The notes under the pieces: model-generated
Told to the model about the DNA's origin: nothing
Databases searched by the model: none
What the model saw: the letters and a program-made list of their open reading frames with translations, nothing else
Program-made: the position numbers and the translations under genes
From: Druceiella hillmani
Taxonomy: Eukaryota > Arthropoda > Insecta > Lepidoptera > Hepialidae
Assembly (NCBI GenBank): GCA_039881145.1
Contig: JAYKKI010000061.1
Coordinates: forward strand, 12,002,001-12,066,000
Reading direction: 5' to 3'
DNA: 64,000 nucleotides
In this document: positions 37,828 through 50,500 of the stretch, in pieces
Layout of the letters: each line of letters opens with the position of its first letter
How positions within the stretch are numbered: position 1 is the first letter of the stretch

Positions 37828-38125
37828 AACATTCAGCAAATTGTTTCTGTTCTAATATTTCTGTTTTTGTTTTAATATCCTTTTTAAACTGTATAATGGA
37901 GTATAAACCTATAAGAAATAGCATATTGGCAGTCCCAAAAATCAGAAAATAACTGTTAATAAATTGTGCCAGAAAATAAAACAGTCTCCTGTAGCAAGGA
38001 ACAGTTCTCTGTATCATAAGATGACAAGGGACTGTGTCCGGAGGACTGTTACTTGTACAAAGCATATTTGTTAAGATAAAATCATTCAAAAGCTTTTTAG
38101 ATTTGAGAATTCAAAGTTTTAAAAT
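37828..38125 (-). repeat. Inverted-repeat pair, right arm (open frame inside)
   Basis: Reverse complement of the 36650-36940 arm. On this strand the arm is open for 97 codons (37796-38089) with a hydrophobic stretch (LFYFLAQFINSYFLIFGTAN). In the left arm the frame is interrupted. It could be a worn membrane-protein exon present in two inverted copies. I do not recognise the family. Confidence 0.7.
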
Positions 38126-38589
38126 ACTTACTGAATAAATGATGTATATAATTAATTGAATTTAATCACATCACACAACAGATGGTTCAGCAACAATGTT
38201 GAGTTGACAGTGAATAAAATGGCCTGTTCTGATCTAAACCTGAACAAATTTTACATGTTTGGGTTTCATTTCACAGTATAAACAATACCATGAATGCATA
38301 ATATGAATTTGACCAAGGTACTGTTTTAAAATTTTGCAGACTATTTTTCAATGTGAGTTTTTTTGTATAAAAATCTATTCAAATTTACGATTACAATTTA
38401 TAAATATATTTACTATTCCTATCAAAAGGCCTGCACAACTTGCATGAATTTGGTGAATCGTGATTCTGTTTGACTCTATATTCTATAGAATCCTTTGAAT
38501 CAATAGAGTCATCTGATCTCTATATATGGTTAACTTCATCCTTAAGAAAATATTAAAAAAGTTTAATAGATTTTTGTATTACAAAATGT

Positions 38590-39940
38590 ATAGTTACTAT
38601 CCTCGTTTATTTCCTTCAAATTGTATAATGAGAATGGTTGGATGTAATTTTGTTCAATGTAGATGGGAGTTACTTGTGATCATGTATTTTTCAAAATCAA
38701 TAAACTATTTCAATGCTAACCTCTTGGTTTTGAGTTTATTAGCACTTTATGCTCCTGCCTTTTATATGAAAGGGAAGGAGGCATAGTTCATTTTTCTGCC
38801 GAGAGTGCATATGAGTATCTTACAGAGTTCACCTGTCTCTCATGTCCTCACATTGATACACCAGTCTAGTTATTTTTCCTGTTTTAATGAATGTTTCAAG
38901 GATGCTATTATGGAGTTACTTGATAATTGTCGATTGATCATTAGTTAGTGTATCTTAGTCATATTAGTCAATTCAAATAAATAGACATAAATAGACAATT
39001 TAAATTGCAACAAATTTTTTCTGACCCATTCCTTTGTATTGTAATTTTATCTTTAAACAATTGTTTTTTATAATAATATATGCACATGACCAATGTGTTT
39101 AGGGAAATATGTAACTTGGGCATGGAATTTAACAAAAATAAATAAATACATTAAATTCTTCAAGTAGAGAAGTATTTACTAAATATAATACATCCATGAC
39201 GGTTTTTCCAAAACGTACCTTGCGATAGTTTAGATTTACTCGTTTATGGTATAAAGTTAAAAATTGATAAGCTACTTAGAACCAATCAATATTTTAAATG
39301 GTAGTTTTATGAAAAACTTATCACATTCCATACTGTAGGATAATCCTAGTATTCTCCAAATATTAAGAATGATCATTGATTGTAAAATTGATTCTATTGC
39401 TTTAAAATATACTTAGTCTTATATCATTTGATCACTGTTGTCTGTTGAACAAAGAAAAAACTAAGTAATCACAAAATCCATACACAAATGTTAAAATAGT
39501 TGTGGCCAACTTTGGTAGTGGCGTTGTGCAATAGATTATCAAATAGTTTAATGCCCATATGCATGACACACGGTCAGTACAATCAATCGGACTTACTAAC
39601 AGTTAATAACGTATTGCTGTTTCTCATTAAATGTCAGTTGAGTCGGAATAAGAGTCTACTTTCCACGATCCAATTGCTGAAATATCCATACAAAATAGGT
39701 TTTCATTTATCAGGAAGTCCGACTGAGTGTCCTGACTTTGTGTGGTGCATATAGGTGTAAGTGGCCTTTGTTGAGCAGTCCCAGTCCAACAAATGGTAAA
39801 TTTTCCTTCACTTTTGTGTCAAATAGTGTGATACAATGAATTTCGATACTGTTAAATTTTCATATCTTCATATCAAATGATACTATTAACTTATGGAATG
39901 GATAGGGAGCAGTTTGCATTGAATCACCACCATAAATTGT
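38590..39940. repeat. Diverged 1.3-kb direct repeat, copy 1
   Basis: Aligns with 41590-42830, for example AGCACTTTATGCT at 38741 and 41760, GATTGATCATTAGTTAGTG near 38932 and 41968, and GAGCAxTTTGCATTGA near the ends. A block at about 39515-39760 is absent from copy 2. No coding content recognised. Confidence 0.75.
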
Positions 39941-40172
39941 GCATATGCACAAATATTACTAGTATTAGCTCTGTTTTTTTAAGTAATTGAATAAAATATA
40001 TTATTGCCATGTTAAAATATATATTAAAATGTATTATTGCCAATAAACATAAAAAAATTGTAACATTAAAGAGACTAACTTTGAATTTAAAGATTAAAAT
40101 TCTCATTAAGTTAACCTAAAAGAATACCTCGTATGATAAGTAATCTTTAGTAAAAACTCAACAAGGTATGTA

Positions 40173-40845
40173 CGAAGCGTGTCCAAAAATATTCGATCAT
40201 TATATTTTGTACGTAAACAATTTAACCTAGAGAAGCATGGCATGGTATTCATAAGTAATCGACCCTAATGCGCATGCTTGAATTTTTTACTGCCTATAGA
40301 TGTTATCACTAGTTGGTAGACTATGGACGAGTGCATAAGTGTAAGTAAATGTCTTTTTTATGTTTGAAAAAATGACAGAAAAAGTTCAAGAAGATTGGCA
40401 CTACACTTATAAAGAAGTGGTAAAATCTCTTAAAAAATGGACATATATTAATGGAGTGTAAAAGACAATTTGGTAGGCCCTCGACATACAGAATTTATAT
40501 TGTCTTTGACCAAGTGAGCCTTGTTGCGAATGTAAGGAGCCTGACAAATAAAATCTGTGATCTATTAACCTCCTACCCTTCTTACATTCTTCTATGTGAT
40601 TTCTGGCTTTTTCCTAAGCTGGAAAAGCCTCTGACTGGACACATTTCAGTCCAGGGAGGACATGATGGAGAAAATGACACCTATGCGCCATCTCAAAGAA
40701 GTATTCCAGCCCTGCTATCGATAGTGGCAGAACCATCGGGAGAAGTATGTTAGGAGTTACTCAGAATAAGACAAGTGTAAGTTTGCTGTATCTGGATATG
40801 AGCACTCGTTACGAGAAGTGGTTGGATATTTTTGAACGCACCTCA
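40173..40845 (+). mobile_element. Internally deleted mariner element with both ends
   Basis: 673 bp flanked by TA (40171-40172 and 40846-40847). The ends align without gaps: CGAAGCGTGTCCAAAAATA at the left, TGAGGTGCGTTCAAAAATA (reverse complement) at the right. The plus strand keeps a GRPST helix-turn-helix junction (about 40468-40485) fused to the C-terminal CDFWLFPKLEKPL (40599-40635) and a CYRQWQN-like end in another frame. The catalytic core is deleted, so it can move only with help in trans, if at all. Confidence 0.88.
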
Positions 40846-41589
40846 TATTTGAATGTTCAAATAGTTTAAAAAAAATTAAGTCTAATATCAATGCTTACTA
40901 ATATTAAAAATTCTACCAAGATATTTTTAAAAGTCGCTACCCTTGAATTGAAATATTCTACATTTGGTGGCCACATTGCAAAAAAATAAAAAGCATGCTG
41001 GCATGTAAATATTGTAAAAAACTAATAGTTCATGTCATTGTACGGCTGAAACATGAAAATTACATAGTTCACACTTTAGACCATAGACATAGTGGGTCTT
41101 ATCTCAAAACTAATGTTTCTAATTAGTTCAGGTAGTAAAAGTTCCTGCAATTTAAATTGTGTTAGTGCGTTCACTCTCAATCTGTTGGTTTAAAAGATAA
41201 ACCACAAAATCTTCCCACTAAGTCCCATTAAATCGTATGTGCACAATTATTTGTTTTCACCAATCTTTGGTTTATTTACTTATTGGAACTTTTATCTGTT
41301 TTACATGAACATGCAAGTAAAAATTATTTTAATTCATTTTATGTTACTTCCATCTTTGTGTGAATATGTATATATTACAATAGACAGTTCAGGGGCCCGA
41401 TATAGGGCACGAAATGTATGCAATATATGTATGGGGCCTCCTGTGCTGTTAGCCTGGGCTGTCTACGGGTTAAACAACATATGTATTTAGGAGATACTCA
41501 CCGACTATAGTTTCTTCAACAGTTAAAATAATTGTATTGGCATCTCTCTTAATCGACCGGATAATCTGTTGTTTAAATATTTATTATCA

Positions 41590-42830
41590 ATTTCTGTATA
41601 CAATTCGTATTTCACTTCTTCCCTTCAAATGTTTTAACGGCGAGCTAGGTTTCTATAAAAAATGTGTTATCCTATCCATTACCAATTCTTATCTCCATAG
41701 TGATTATGCAAATTTTAAAATTATTACATTATTGATTACCTCTTGATTTGGAGTCTATCAGCACTTTATGCTTCTAGCTGTTATATGACAGGACAAATCA
41801 TAATTTCTTTTATCTGCCTAGAGTGCGCACGAATATCCTGCAGCCTTCACATATTTTTCTTGTCCTCAATTTGATCAAAGAGTACTGCGAGATCCTCTAA
41901 CTCTAGTTTTTTTCTGCTTTATTAAATGTTTCAAGAAAGCGATTATGGAATTACTTCATAATTCATGATTGATCATTAGTTAGTGTAATGACAAGTTTTT
42001 TCTGTCTTCTTCATTTCATTGTTAGTTTTATAATATGTCTTTAAACTATTTGTCCTTATAATACATGGATATGTCCAATGTTTTTGTAACTCAGGCATGG
42101 AGTTTATAACAAATAAAGTTCAGTAGTTAAGTAGAGAATTATTTATTAAATATAATTTGACTACGGCAGTTTTTTCAAAACATTGATATTGTACAATTTA
42201 GTATAATTGTATCTTTGACTTACAATTGTTTAGACATATTTCTTTATGATATCAGCTTATTTGGATAAATAAAGCTAAAAATTGATACGCTACTTAGTAT
42301 GGACTAAAATTTTACATGGTAGTGTTATGAAAGACATAAAACATTCCCTACAGTAGGATAATTATGGTATTCTCCAAATACTAAGCTTGATCATTGATTG
42401 TAAAATTGATTCTGTTACTCTAAAATATGTCTAGTCTTATAATATAGTCTTAGATTATTTGATCACTGTTTTAGATTATTTGATCACTGAGAAGGAACAA
42501 GTCGAAATTGGTTTATGAATGTTAAAATACCACTGTTGTGACACTCAAAAAATGCAAAAGTAGTAGGTTATTGTTAGTTGCCGTGCAACTGATGTTCAAA
42601 CAGTTTAAAGTGGCTGTATTCAATGGTTTTCGTCCAATGAATGATAAAATTCCCTCCAATTTTGGTCAAACGGTGAGATGCAAATGATTTCCAAACCATT
42701 AAAATTCTATCGCTTTATGCCAAATGGTACCATCGACATGTGGAATAGGAGATGAGCAATTTGCATTGAGTCAAAATGATATTGACATATGGAATGGTTG
42801 GGGAGCACTTTCAGTTGAGTCAAAATTTTT
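41590..42830. repeat. Diverged 1.3-kb direct repeat, copy 2
   Basis: Partner of 38590-39940. Its last part shows an extra local duplication (TGACATxTGGAATxG motif repeated near 42735 and 42785). Confidence 0.75.
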
Positions 42831-42859
42831 TTTTTAATTTAAATTATAATAATATTTTA

Positions 42860-44290
42860 AATTACGTCATGACACAATGATAGTACATAGGTGAATCAAA
42901 CAACAGTGGTATTGTATGCAGAATATTGTCAATGTGACTGGGTCATATATTATTGATTGTATTTCTGAGTGGGATCTGCTTTTTCAGTGATATAAAAACA
43001 AACTGTTTTTTATGGGATTAGTGGCCAAAGATGAAAATTGAGTATTTTGTAAGAATACTCAACCTAAATGGTAAAGACCTATGGCAAAGAATCAGCAGCT
43101 GACACAGAATCAGAAAGAGTAACTGTTTCTGGGAAAAATTATTAAGAGTCTTCATTACCTCATTATGACTATTCAGAAAAAAAACAAACCAGTTTTATTT
43201 GTTTCTGACAATTGTGACCTTTACTTCATTGTATAATATCTAGATAATTAATTTAATTCCATTTAATTTAATTCCATAAAAATTACCACATTTCCTTCAT
43301 TTTTAAATGACTATTACTTGACTATGGTAGAAAGGTTAATGAATTAATGATACATAGTTAGAGATTTACTCTAAAATTTGAATAAAATGGACATATTGTG
43401 TCCTACATGATACCATTTTGGTTTAGATATCTGAATTTTTCTCATTAAGGAATATGAGACTTAGCTTTCAACAGACAGCGAGGTTTTCAAAGTTATAAGT
43501 GAAACATATTTATCCTTTTTTCTATACTTTTGGTCCTTTCAAATAAAGACAAATCAAATCACCAAATAATTTTAATACATCTATTACAAGACAAATTAAA
43601 CAAATGAACAAATTAAGGAATGAATATGAATTGGAGACTCTAAAGGACAATGGGAAACTTTGAGCCCATTCTTCAGTAGAAGTAATTTATACACAAATTA
43701 ATAGATACTGCTAAGGAGAACATAATTTAAACGAGTTAGTCTAACTATTTTACAATTATAGTTAACTTCAAAATATTACTAACCATCTGTTTTCATAAAT
43801 AATAAACACTGACTCAGACTGTAAATAAAGAGTCATTATCTAAGTTCATGCATGTGTAAAATGATGTAACACTCAGTTGTGCGAGCAGGTGAGTACGAAT
43901 AAAGATGCAGAGTATGTTTGTAGACAATCTGCCTGATTATAATACACAGGCAGACCAAAATTTTTAATTGACCAAAATTAAGTAAAGATGAAACACATTA
44001 AGCCAACACTATTGCTCTTTTTTCACCAGACTGTAGGCTCACATTATATCGATGGTTCAGTACTTAGGAGTCGGGAAAAATTAACCTTTCATTACCTCCA
44101 CTGTTTTTAAATGATATAACTACTATTAACGATAAAGAATATTTTTGCTTAGACGTAAAATAAATGGGTTTAAATTATTTTTACGAAATTGATACATAGT
44201 AACATTTAACCTTAATCATGATAGTAACTAATGTTCTACTTGAAAAGTTTTTCAAGTGGTATATCAACTAATACTATTGAATTTTTTTCC
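42860..44290. other. UGT-B 3' flank
   Basis: The part around 43300-43470 and 43620-43650 is homologous to 1900-2240 beside UGT-A. About 640 bp (43650-44290) is additional in this copy and looks like an insertion of unknown type. Confidence 0.5.
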
Positions 44291-44299
44291 CATGGTTCT

Positions 44300-44558
44300 T
44301 TATAGTTTATTTGGTTGCATAAGTTTGGTTACGATAAATTTAATTTTTATGATGGTCAACATTATTAGTAAAATAACTATTAACACCAAAGTGACCACAT
44401 CCAGCATGAGATATTCAAAAAGAGACATCCTCGGCGCTTGGAAATGATTAGTTCCGTTATTACGAATGACGTACTCCGTCCACCACATAGCACGTTCCAT
44501 CTCTGATTTCATTTTATCTTGAGTAATGGCTGCAAACCGCTCCATGTTGACGTGGTAA
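44300..44558 (-). CDS. UGT-B coding exon 4 (membrane anchor)
   Basis: 259 nt from acceptor GTTTACAG to the stop at 44300. It encodes WWTEYVIRNNG, a hydrophobic helix (LVLIVILLIMLTII) and a basic tail five residues longer than in UGT-A (QPNKL added). Confidence 0.92.
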
Positions 44559-47500
44559 CTGTAAACATTTTTTGTAGTTTATATAATCGTAACTAAATTC
44601 AAAAGCATCTTTTTCGCACTTGTTTCATTTAATTCAATTTACATTGTCATGGGAAAAGCGATCAGACGCAGGTTGCACAATACACAAAAATTATTCTTGA
44701 ATTTACATTTATGTTCTTAACATTCATTCATATTTCTGACTTGGCCTGTATGAAGAAATGAGCTATTCAAATGGGACAAAAATTCGAAAATAATGTTAAA
44801 TTAATTTAATTTTTCACAACTAAATGAAACTACGTGATTTAGTATTATTTCTACTTCATTTGAAATCTTGACCACGACCTAGGTTTCATTGTATGAAAAC
44901 AACTTCAGGTGAGCTATTTGTAAAGATAATTTGAATCTTTACAAATAGTCCACCTGAAAACAACAAAACCTGGGTTGTGGTAAAGAATTTAAATAAAATA
45001 GAAATAATACTACATTACATAGTCTCCACAGTATAGAAAAATACATATTATTGGTATGAAAGACTTTCGTAGCAAAAAAGAGCAATTTGTCTTTAGATAT
45101 GACATAATTTGAGTACAGCAAACCTTCAACAGTTAACGGGACAAACGGCTCATTATCAATGTGTGCAATGTTGCCTAAACCCTTCAAAGAAGTTACCAAA
45201 ATTACTTGTTCAATATTATCGTGGATTTCAAAAGTAATCTTTATTACACCCCAGACTCAGGATGAGACTTTTTGTTTCAAGAAAATGTAACCTAATAAGG
45301 AAGATGCTATTTTTAGAAGTCATTCTAAGAAGTAACGCCACGGAGAGTGCAAACAGTAGTGAAAATTAACTGAATGTCAATAAATTACAATTTTTGCCAA
45401 ATGCCAGCAATGTTTTAGAAAAAAGTCATGCAGCTTTTTGGAGCTCTCCACGCAATCTATAATTTTATACAACGTTATATAAACTGAGTATGAGCTAACT
45501 ATTAATTAATAAAAATGCTCAATATACCAAATACAGAGTAATAAACGAATACTAGGACCATCTCTAATTAAAATCCCTTTCAGCTCTACCACCCCTGTCT
45601 TCACCTCGTTTACTTCTTACGAAGTATACTTGTAAGCCAATGGTAATTTTGGATAATTTATACTATATATCCAAAAAAGAAAGGTATCCTACCTTGACCC
45701 AATTCTGGATTTTTATAGTGATTCTCTTTTATTATATTGATTTTTTATTCTGTTAAAAACTGTCATGTTGACTGCATCATTTGAGATCTTGTAAAACACG
45801 GTTTCGTTAGAGTTTTCTTCTGCATTCTACTTTTAAAAATTAGAATCAACTGTTCTTCCATTCGTTCAATATGACATTTATGAGCATTGTTGCAATGTCT
45901 CAGGGGCTTAGTTACACAAGGAAGTGTTAAGGAAAATAAAAATGGACAGTCAAGACAAATTTATAAAAATTTCTTTTTTTAATACTAAAAAAATAATCTA
46001 TGACGATGAGTTATAGCTAAGCAGAGGTAGTGGGCTCCATCTCAGATGGCATATTTCTTGGTCAAAAACATATCTTTTGATAAATAAGTCAGTTTTATCG
46101 AATTCTTTCTTCTTTGATAAATAAGTCAGTATTATTATATATTGTTGATAAGTCAGTATAAGTCAATATTGTTATATATTGTTGAATAGAAAGTGTTCCA
46201 CTTTCTATTCAACACTCTAAATGTTGTCAGTATGGTGTAATGGTTGAAAAGAATTATAATAATTGTATTGACGGCTATCAGGTATAGACAGTTATTATTC
46301 TGAATATGAAAAACAAAAAAGTAATATATTTCAAACATGGTGTAAGTAAAAACCAATTTCAAAATTCCATTTCTGAAAATGACAAGTCTCAAAAATCAGT
46401 TTCTGAACAATAGCCCAAATACACTTTTTTTATTTTTTAATGATCGCCATGATTGAATTTACACTTTCACCAACTAAATGTTATTTAGTGTTGTCTCTAT
46501 CATACAGACTGCCGACCAAAAGCTATAAGGCCGTTGCAAAGAAATATTCATACTGTTATATTCTAAGATTCTAGAAATATGCTTGAGATATAATTGATAA
46601 TAAAAATCTGACATAAAACACTCTGAGAGAAAAAGAATTCGATGTTAAAATGAATTGTATAAAACCAACAAATGCCAAAAAGGTAGAATTTTATATTCTC
46701 AAACTAAATAGAAAACATAAATATTTTATGACTACTGAATTAGACATAAAATAATTTTAAATTACCCATATAATAAAAACTTTGAAGTATCGAATACACT
46801 AGGTAAACTGTTTAAACGTTGCTTTAAAAATATCAGACATGTGAAAATTGCACAAATCATACGTATAGTATATTTAAAATAAAATTAATAGATTTAAAAA
46901 AGGGTAATATATCAATAAAAAATTATATTGTCTGACTGCATGATTGAAACGAATGAAACAAGTTCATATTATGCAGAGTATTAGAGTATCACGTAAGAGT
47001 CAACTGTCTAATTACAATCAGATGTAAACTATTAAAAAACCATAAATATTAGTAAGTAGGAAATATTTATTACAAGTAGTCAAATTTGATTTAACATTAA
47101 ACTTGTTACAAAGAAGTATTTTGAAACAAAAGAAAAGTTTTAAAATCATAATTATACATACTAAATAAAGGAAAAAATTGTCTACGTTCCACGCAGGATA
47201 GTACTGATGGATAGCAAATTTATTGATAGTTCAACCATTATACAAAAATATTATCAGCCACATAGTCGAATGCAATGAATTGACAATTAGGCTTAGCCAA
47301 ATATCACTTAGCGTCTTTAAAAAATGCCATCATTTTGTCAATGCCTATGTGTTTTGTCAATCCGGCTGCAACACATATAAATATAAATAGCCAAGCATGT
47401 GTTGGCACATGTACAAGATGGAGATTCATAGTTCTCTATAACTTGAAATTATTGACATATGTTAACTGAAATAAGTTTGCTTGAAAATTCAAATACTATT

Positions 47501-50500
47501 ATTTAAAATCGTTTTTTATTCAAACTTATGGTTGAAAAATTAACACTTAATATTTAAAAAATGTGGATGGAACCTAAATTTCAATTACAAAGACTTATCC
47601 AAATACAAACAATTAAATGTATAAAAAAAGGCTCGAGTTCCACTTTATATTTATAAGAACGTAAATAAAGTCTTTTTTTAACGTTTTGCTACCATTTATT
47701 GAGATCTTTGTTTGATACATATATATATACTTCAAAAATTTCATTCGTATTGGTCTAAATCTATAGATACTCTGAGCTTGTGACAGACATGAAGAAATTC
47801 TAAGGGTTTCTTTTTTCGCCATGGACTTAACACAAAAAAATCATCCTTCACATCTCCACTCCTTGTAAAGCATTTAACATTAAAATAAGTTACATGACTA
47901 TTCAAGAAGTAGGCATTTATCGTAATTGCTGTTTCAATAATATGTTAATTTACTTGCTTTGTGAAATATATCATTTATTAGATTGTACTTTGCAATGAGC
48001 ACTAGACATTAATATTTGGAGTGTATGATCATTCTCAGTGTTTCGATAATAATAATTGTTTGTTACTTGATTTTAAAGCTCTTTATTATGTATCAATTTT
48101 TTATTTTATCTAGTAGACATTTTGTTGCAAACAAATGTTTCACTGATTTAGATACGGGTTTCTGCAAAATATTTGGGATTAATTGGCGACGGTTCTTAGG
48201 TAGGTGTTATGGTGATTATTCACCAGGGGGCGCCACAATAAACATTTTGTTACAAACCAATGTTCTCGTTTACCTCCAAAATGGTTTCGCCGATTTAATC
48301 ACAGTTTTCTGCAAAATATTTGGGACTAATCGGCAATGGTACTCAGATAGGTGTTATGGTGTTAGCTCACCAAGGGGTGTTGCAATATTTTGTTGCAAAT
48401 GAATGTTTCCATTTATCTCCAAAATGGTTTGACAAATTTGAACACAGTTTTCTGCAAAATATTTGGGACTAAATGGCGATGGTTCTTAGATAGATGTTAT
48501 GGTGTTAGCATGCCAGGGAGCGTTGCAACATTTTGTTGCAAACAAATGCTCTGACTTTTCTCCGAAACCGTTTTAATTTAGATATGGTTTTCAGTAAACA
48601 TTTTGTGATATGACGCGAAGGTTATGTTGTTAAATCATCAGGTGGTGCTGCAATAAACATTTTTGATTGATCTAGATTAAATACTTTGTGGCCTTTCTTC
48701 GGCTTCGCTGATATGTGATCCATGTAATATGTTTCTCAAGAGTTCTAATTCTTCTAATTGTGTGGAAATACTATTGTATGGAATGTCAAAGAATTTTCAT
48801 TGCATTAGATCAGTTATTACTACGCTGTTTAAAGATCGTACTCTACTAAGAGCAACATAATCTTGCCCTTTGACGAATGTTTCTTTAGAGGCTTAGTTAT
48901 TGAGACTAATAATAAAAAGCAAAATTAAAATTTTGATTAAGTCCACGACAGATGCAAACGTTTTAATCGAAACAGTATAAAATAAAAGACAATTAAAAAT
49001 TTTGAAAAAACCCATGACGGATTTAGTTGTTGTAATTGGAAAACAATAAAATAATTTTTTTATTATTATAATTACAAAACCAAGAAAATATATTGGGGCC
49101 GTCATACACTGTCTACGCCTAAAATTTTGCAGTTTTATCAGTTTGTGACTAATTGAAATTTTCTTAGGTGTGCAAATAGCTTCTCTATGCTGCTGCAATG
49201 TAATTGATATTAAGAATGGAAATGGCAATGGCAGCCCTGGTAGATTTTGCTGAGTTTGTAATTATATTAATAGATTCTTACTTTTTTTAAGGGGGTTGAA
49301 AAAAAAAATTTTTTTGATTAAAACGTTAATTTTTCATGGGCTAAATCAAAATTTTAATTTTGCTTTTTATAAAGGCAGCTGTTAATGCTTAAGTATTATC
49401 TAAATAGGAAAACTGACTTTGATATATGTATTTACTTTCAAAACTAATTGAATTTTTTTATTAAACTGAAAACCTTTCATTTAAATTGATTTGTACACAT
49501 TATAGATATTTCAATTCCCTTCAATGATTAGCTCTCGTAAAATATAAGTTGTAACAAGTAACACTGTTTCATGACCATATTGCTTAAAAAAATTTTTGGT
49601 TGTAACTTTTGTCGGTGACGATACAATCATGTAAAAAAGCTATGAATTTTCCAGATTTTTAAGCTAATATTTGGAAATCATGACACCATAATTGTATTAA
49701 ACAAGGTGTTGACACTCTTTTTGACTTTAAAAAATTTTAAATTGCTTAAACAAATTTTTTGTCACAATTTTATTTTTAAAAATGACCGAACATTCAAGGA
49801 AAATTGTGAAAAATTCATCGTTCCATAGTTTTTATTTTTTTTAGGTTTTTTTTAGTAAGGAACTAAATAAAAACCTACAAAATAAAGAACATTTATAATT
49901 TTTTCATGTCCATTTGTCATTGTCTCACAGTTTATATCATTTAGGCCTATGTGGCTGCAATTTTGCATTTATATAAGGAGAACTCGATTAATAGGTAAAA
50001 AAAATTTGTGAAAAAATGTTTTCATGTACCTCATTAAGTGGGGTATCACTGGGTAGGTCTTTTAAAACAAAATTGAGGTTCAATTTGTAATTTTTGAGCC
50101 TCGTTTGTTACTTTATAAAATACTTTTTGGTTTATGAGAAATTGTGGTTTTATGAATGGATAGAAAAATTATAAATTCCAGCATCATTTTGCTCCAGGAC
50201 GATTGAGAACATTAAACTGAACAAATGTGCTGAGCTGTTGAGCATCGACATGGCTTCCTATGAAGATGAGAAGGTGACTTCAGAAGAGGGCGAGGACTAT
50301 TTGATTTTATTTGTAGCACTGAAGCGTGCTTAACGTGATTACCTAAAAATTGATATAAAATACCTTCAACATCTTGCTTCACTCAAATTATAGATTGCTG
50401 TTTTTAATATTTGCTCACTGTAGAATTCATTTGTATATAACGAGATAAAAAGATAAATCATGGAAAATCCTCAGTTTTCCCCAACTTGCAGATGTTTTAT

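Noticed and set aside
48893..49228. 111-codon minus-strand frame next to the helicase fragment
   Set aside because: Hydrophobic, low-complexity composition without a known motif. A stop separates it from the helicase frame, so I could not support a gene.
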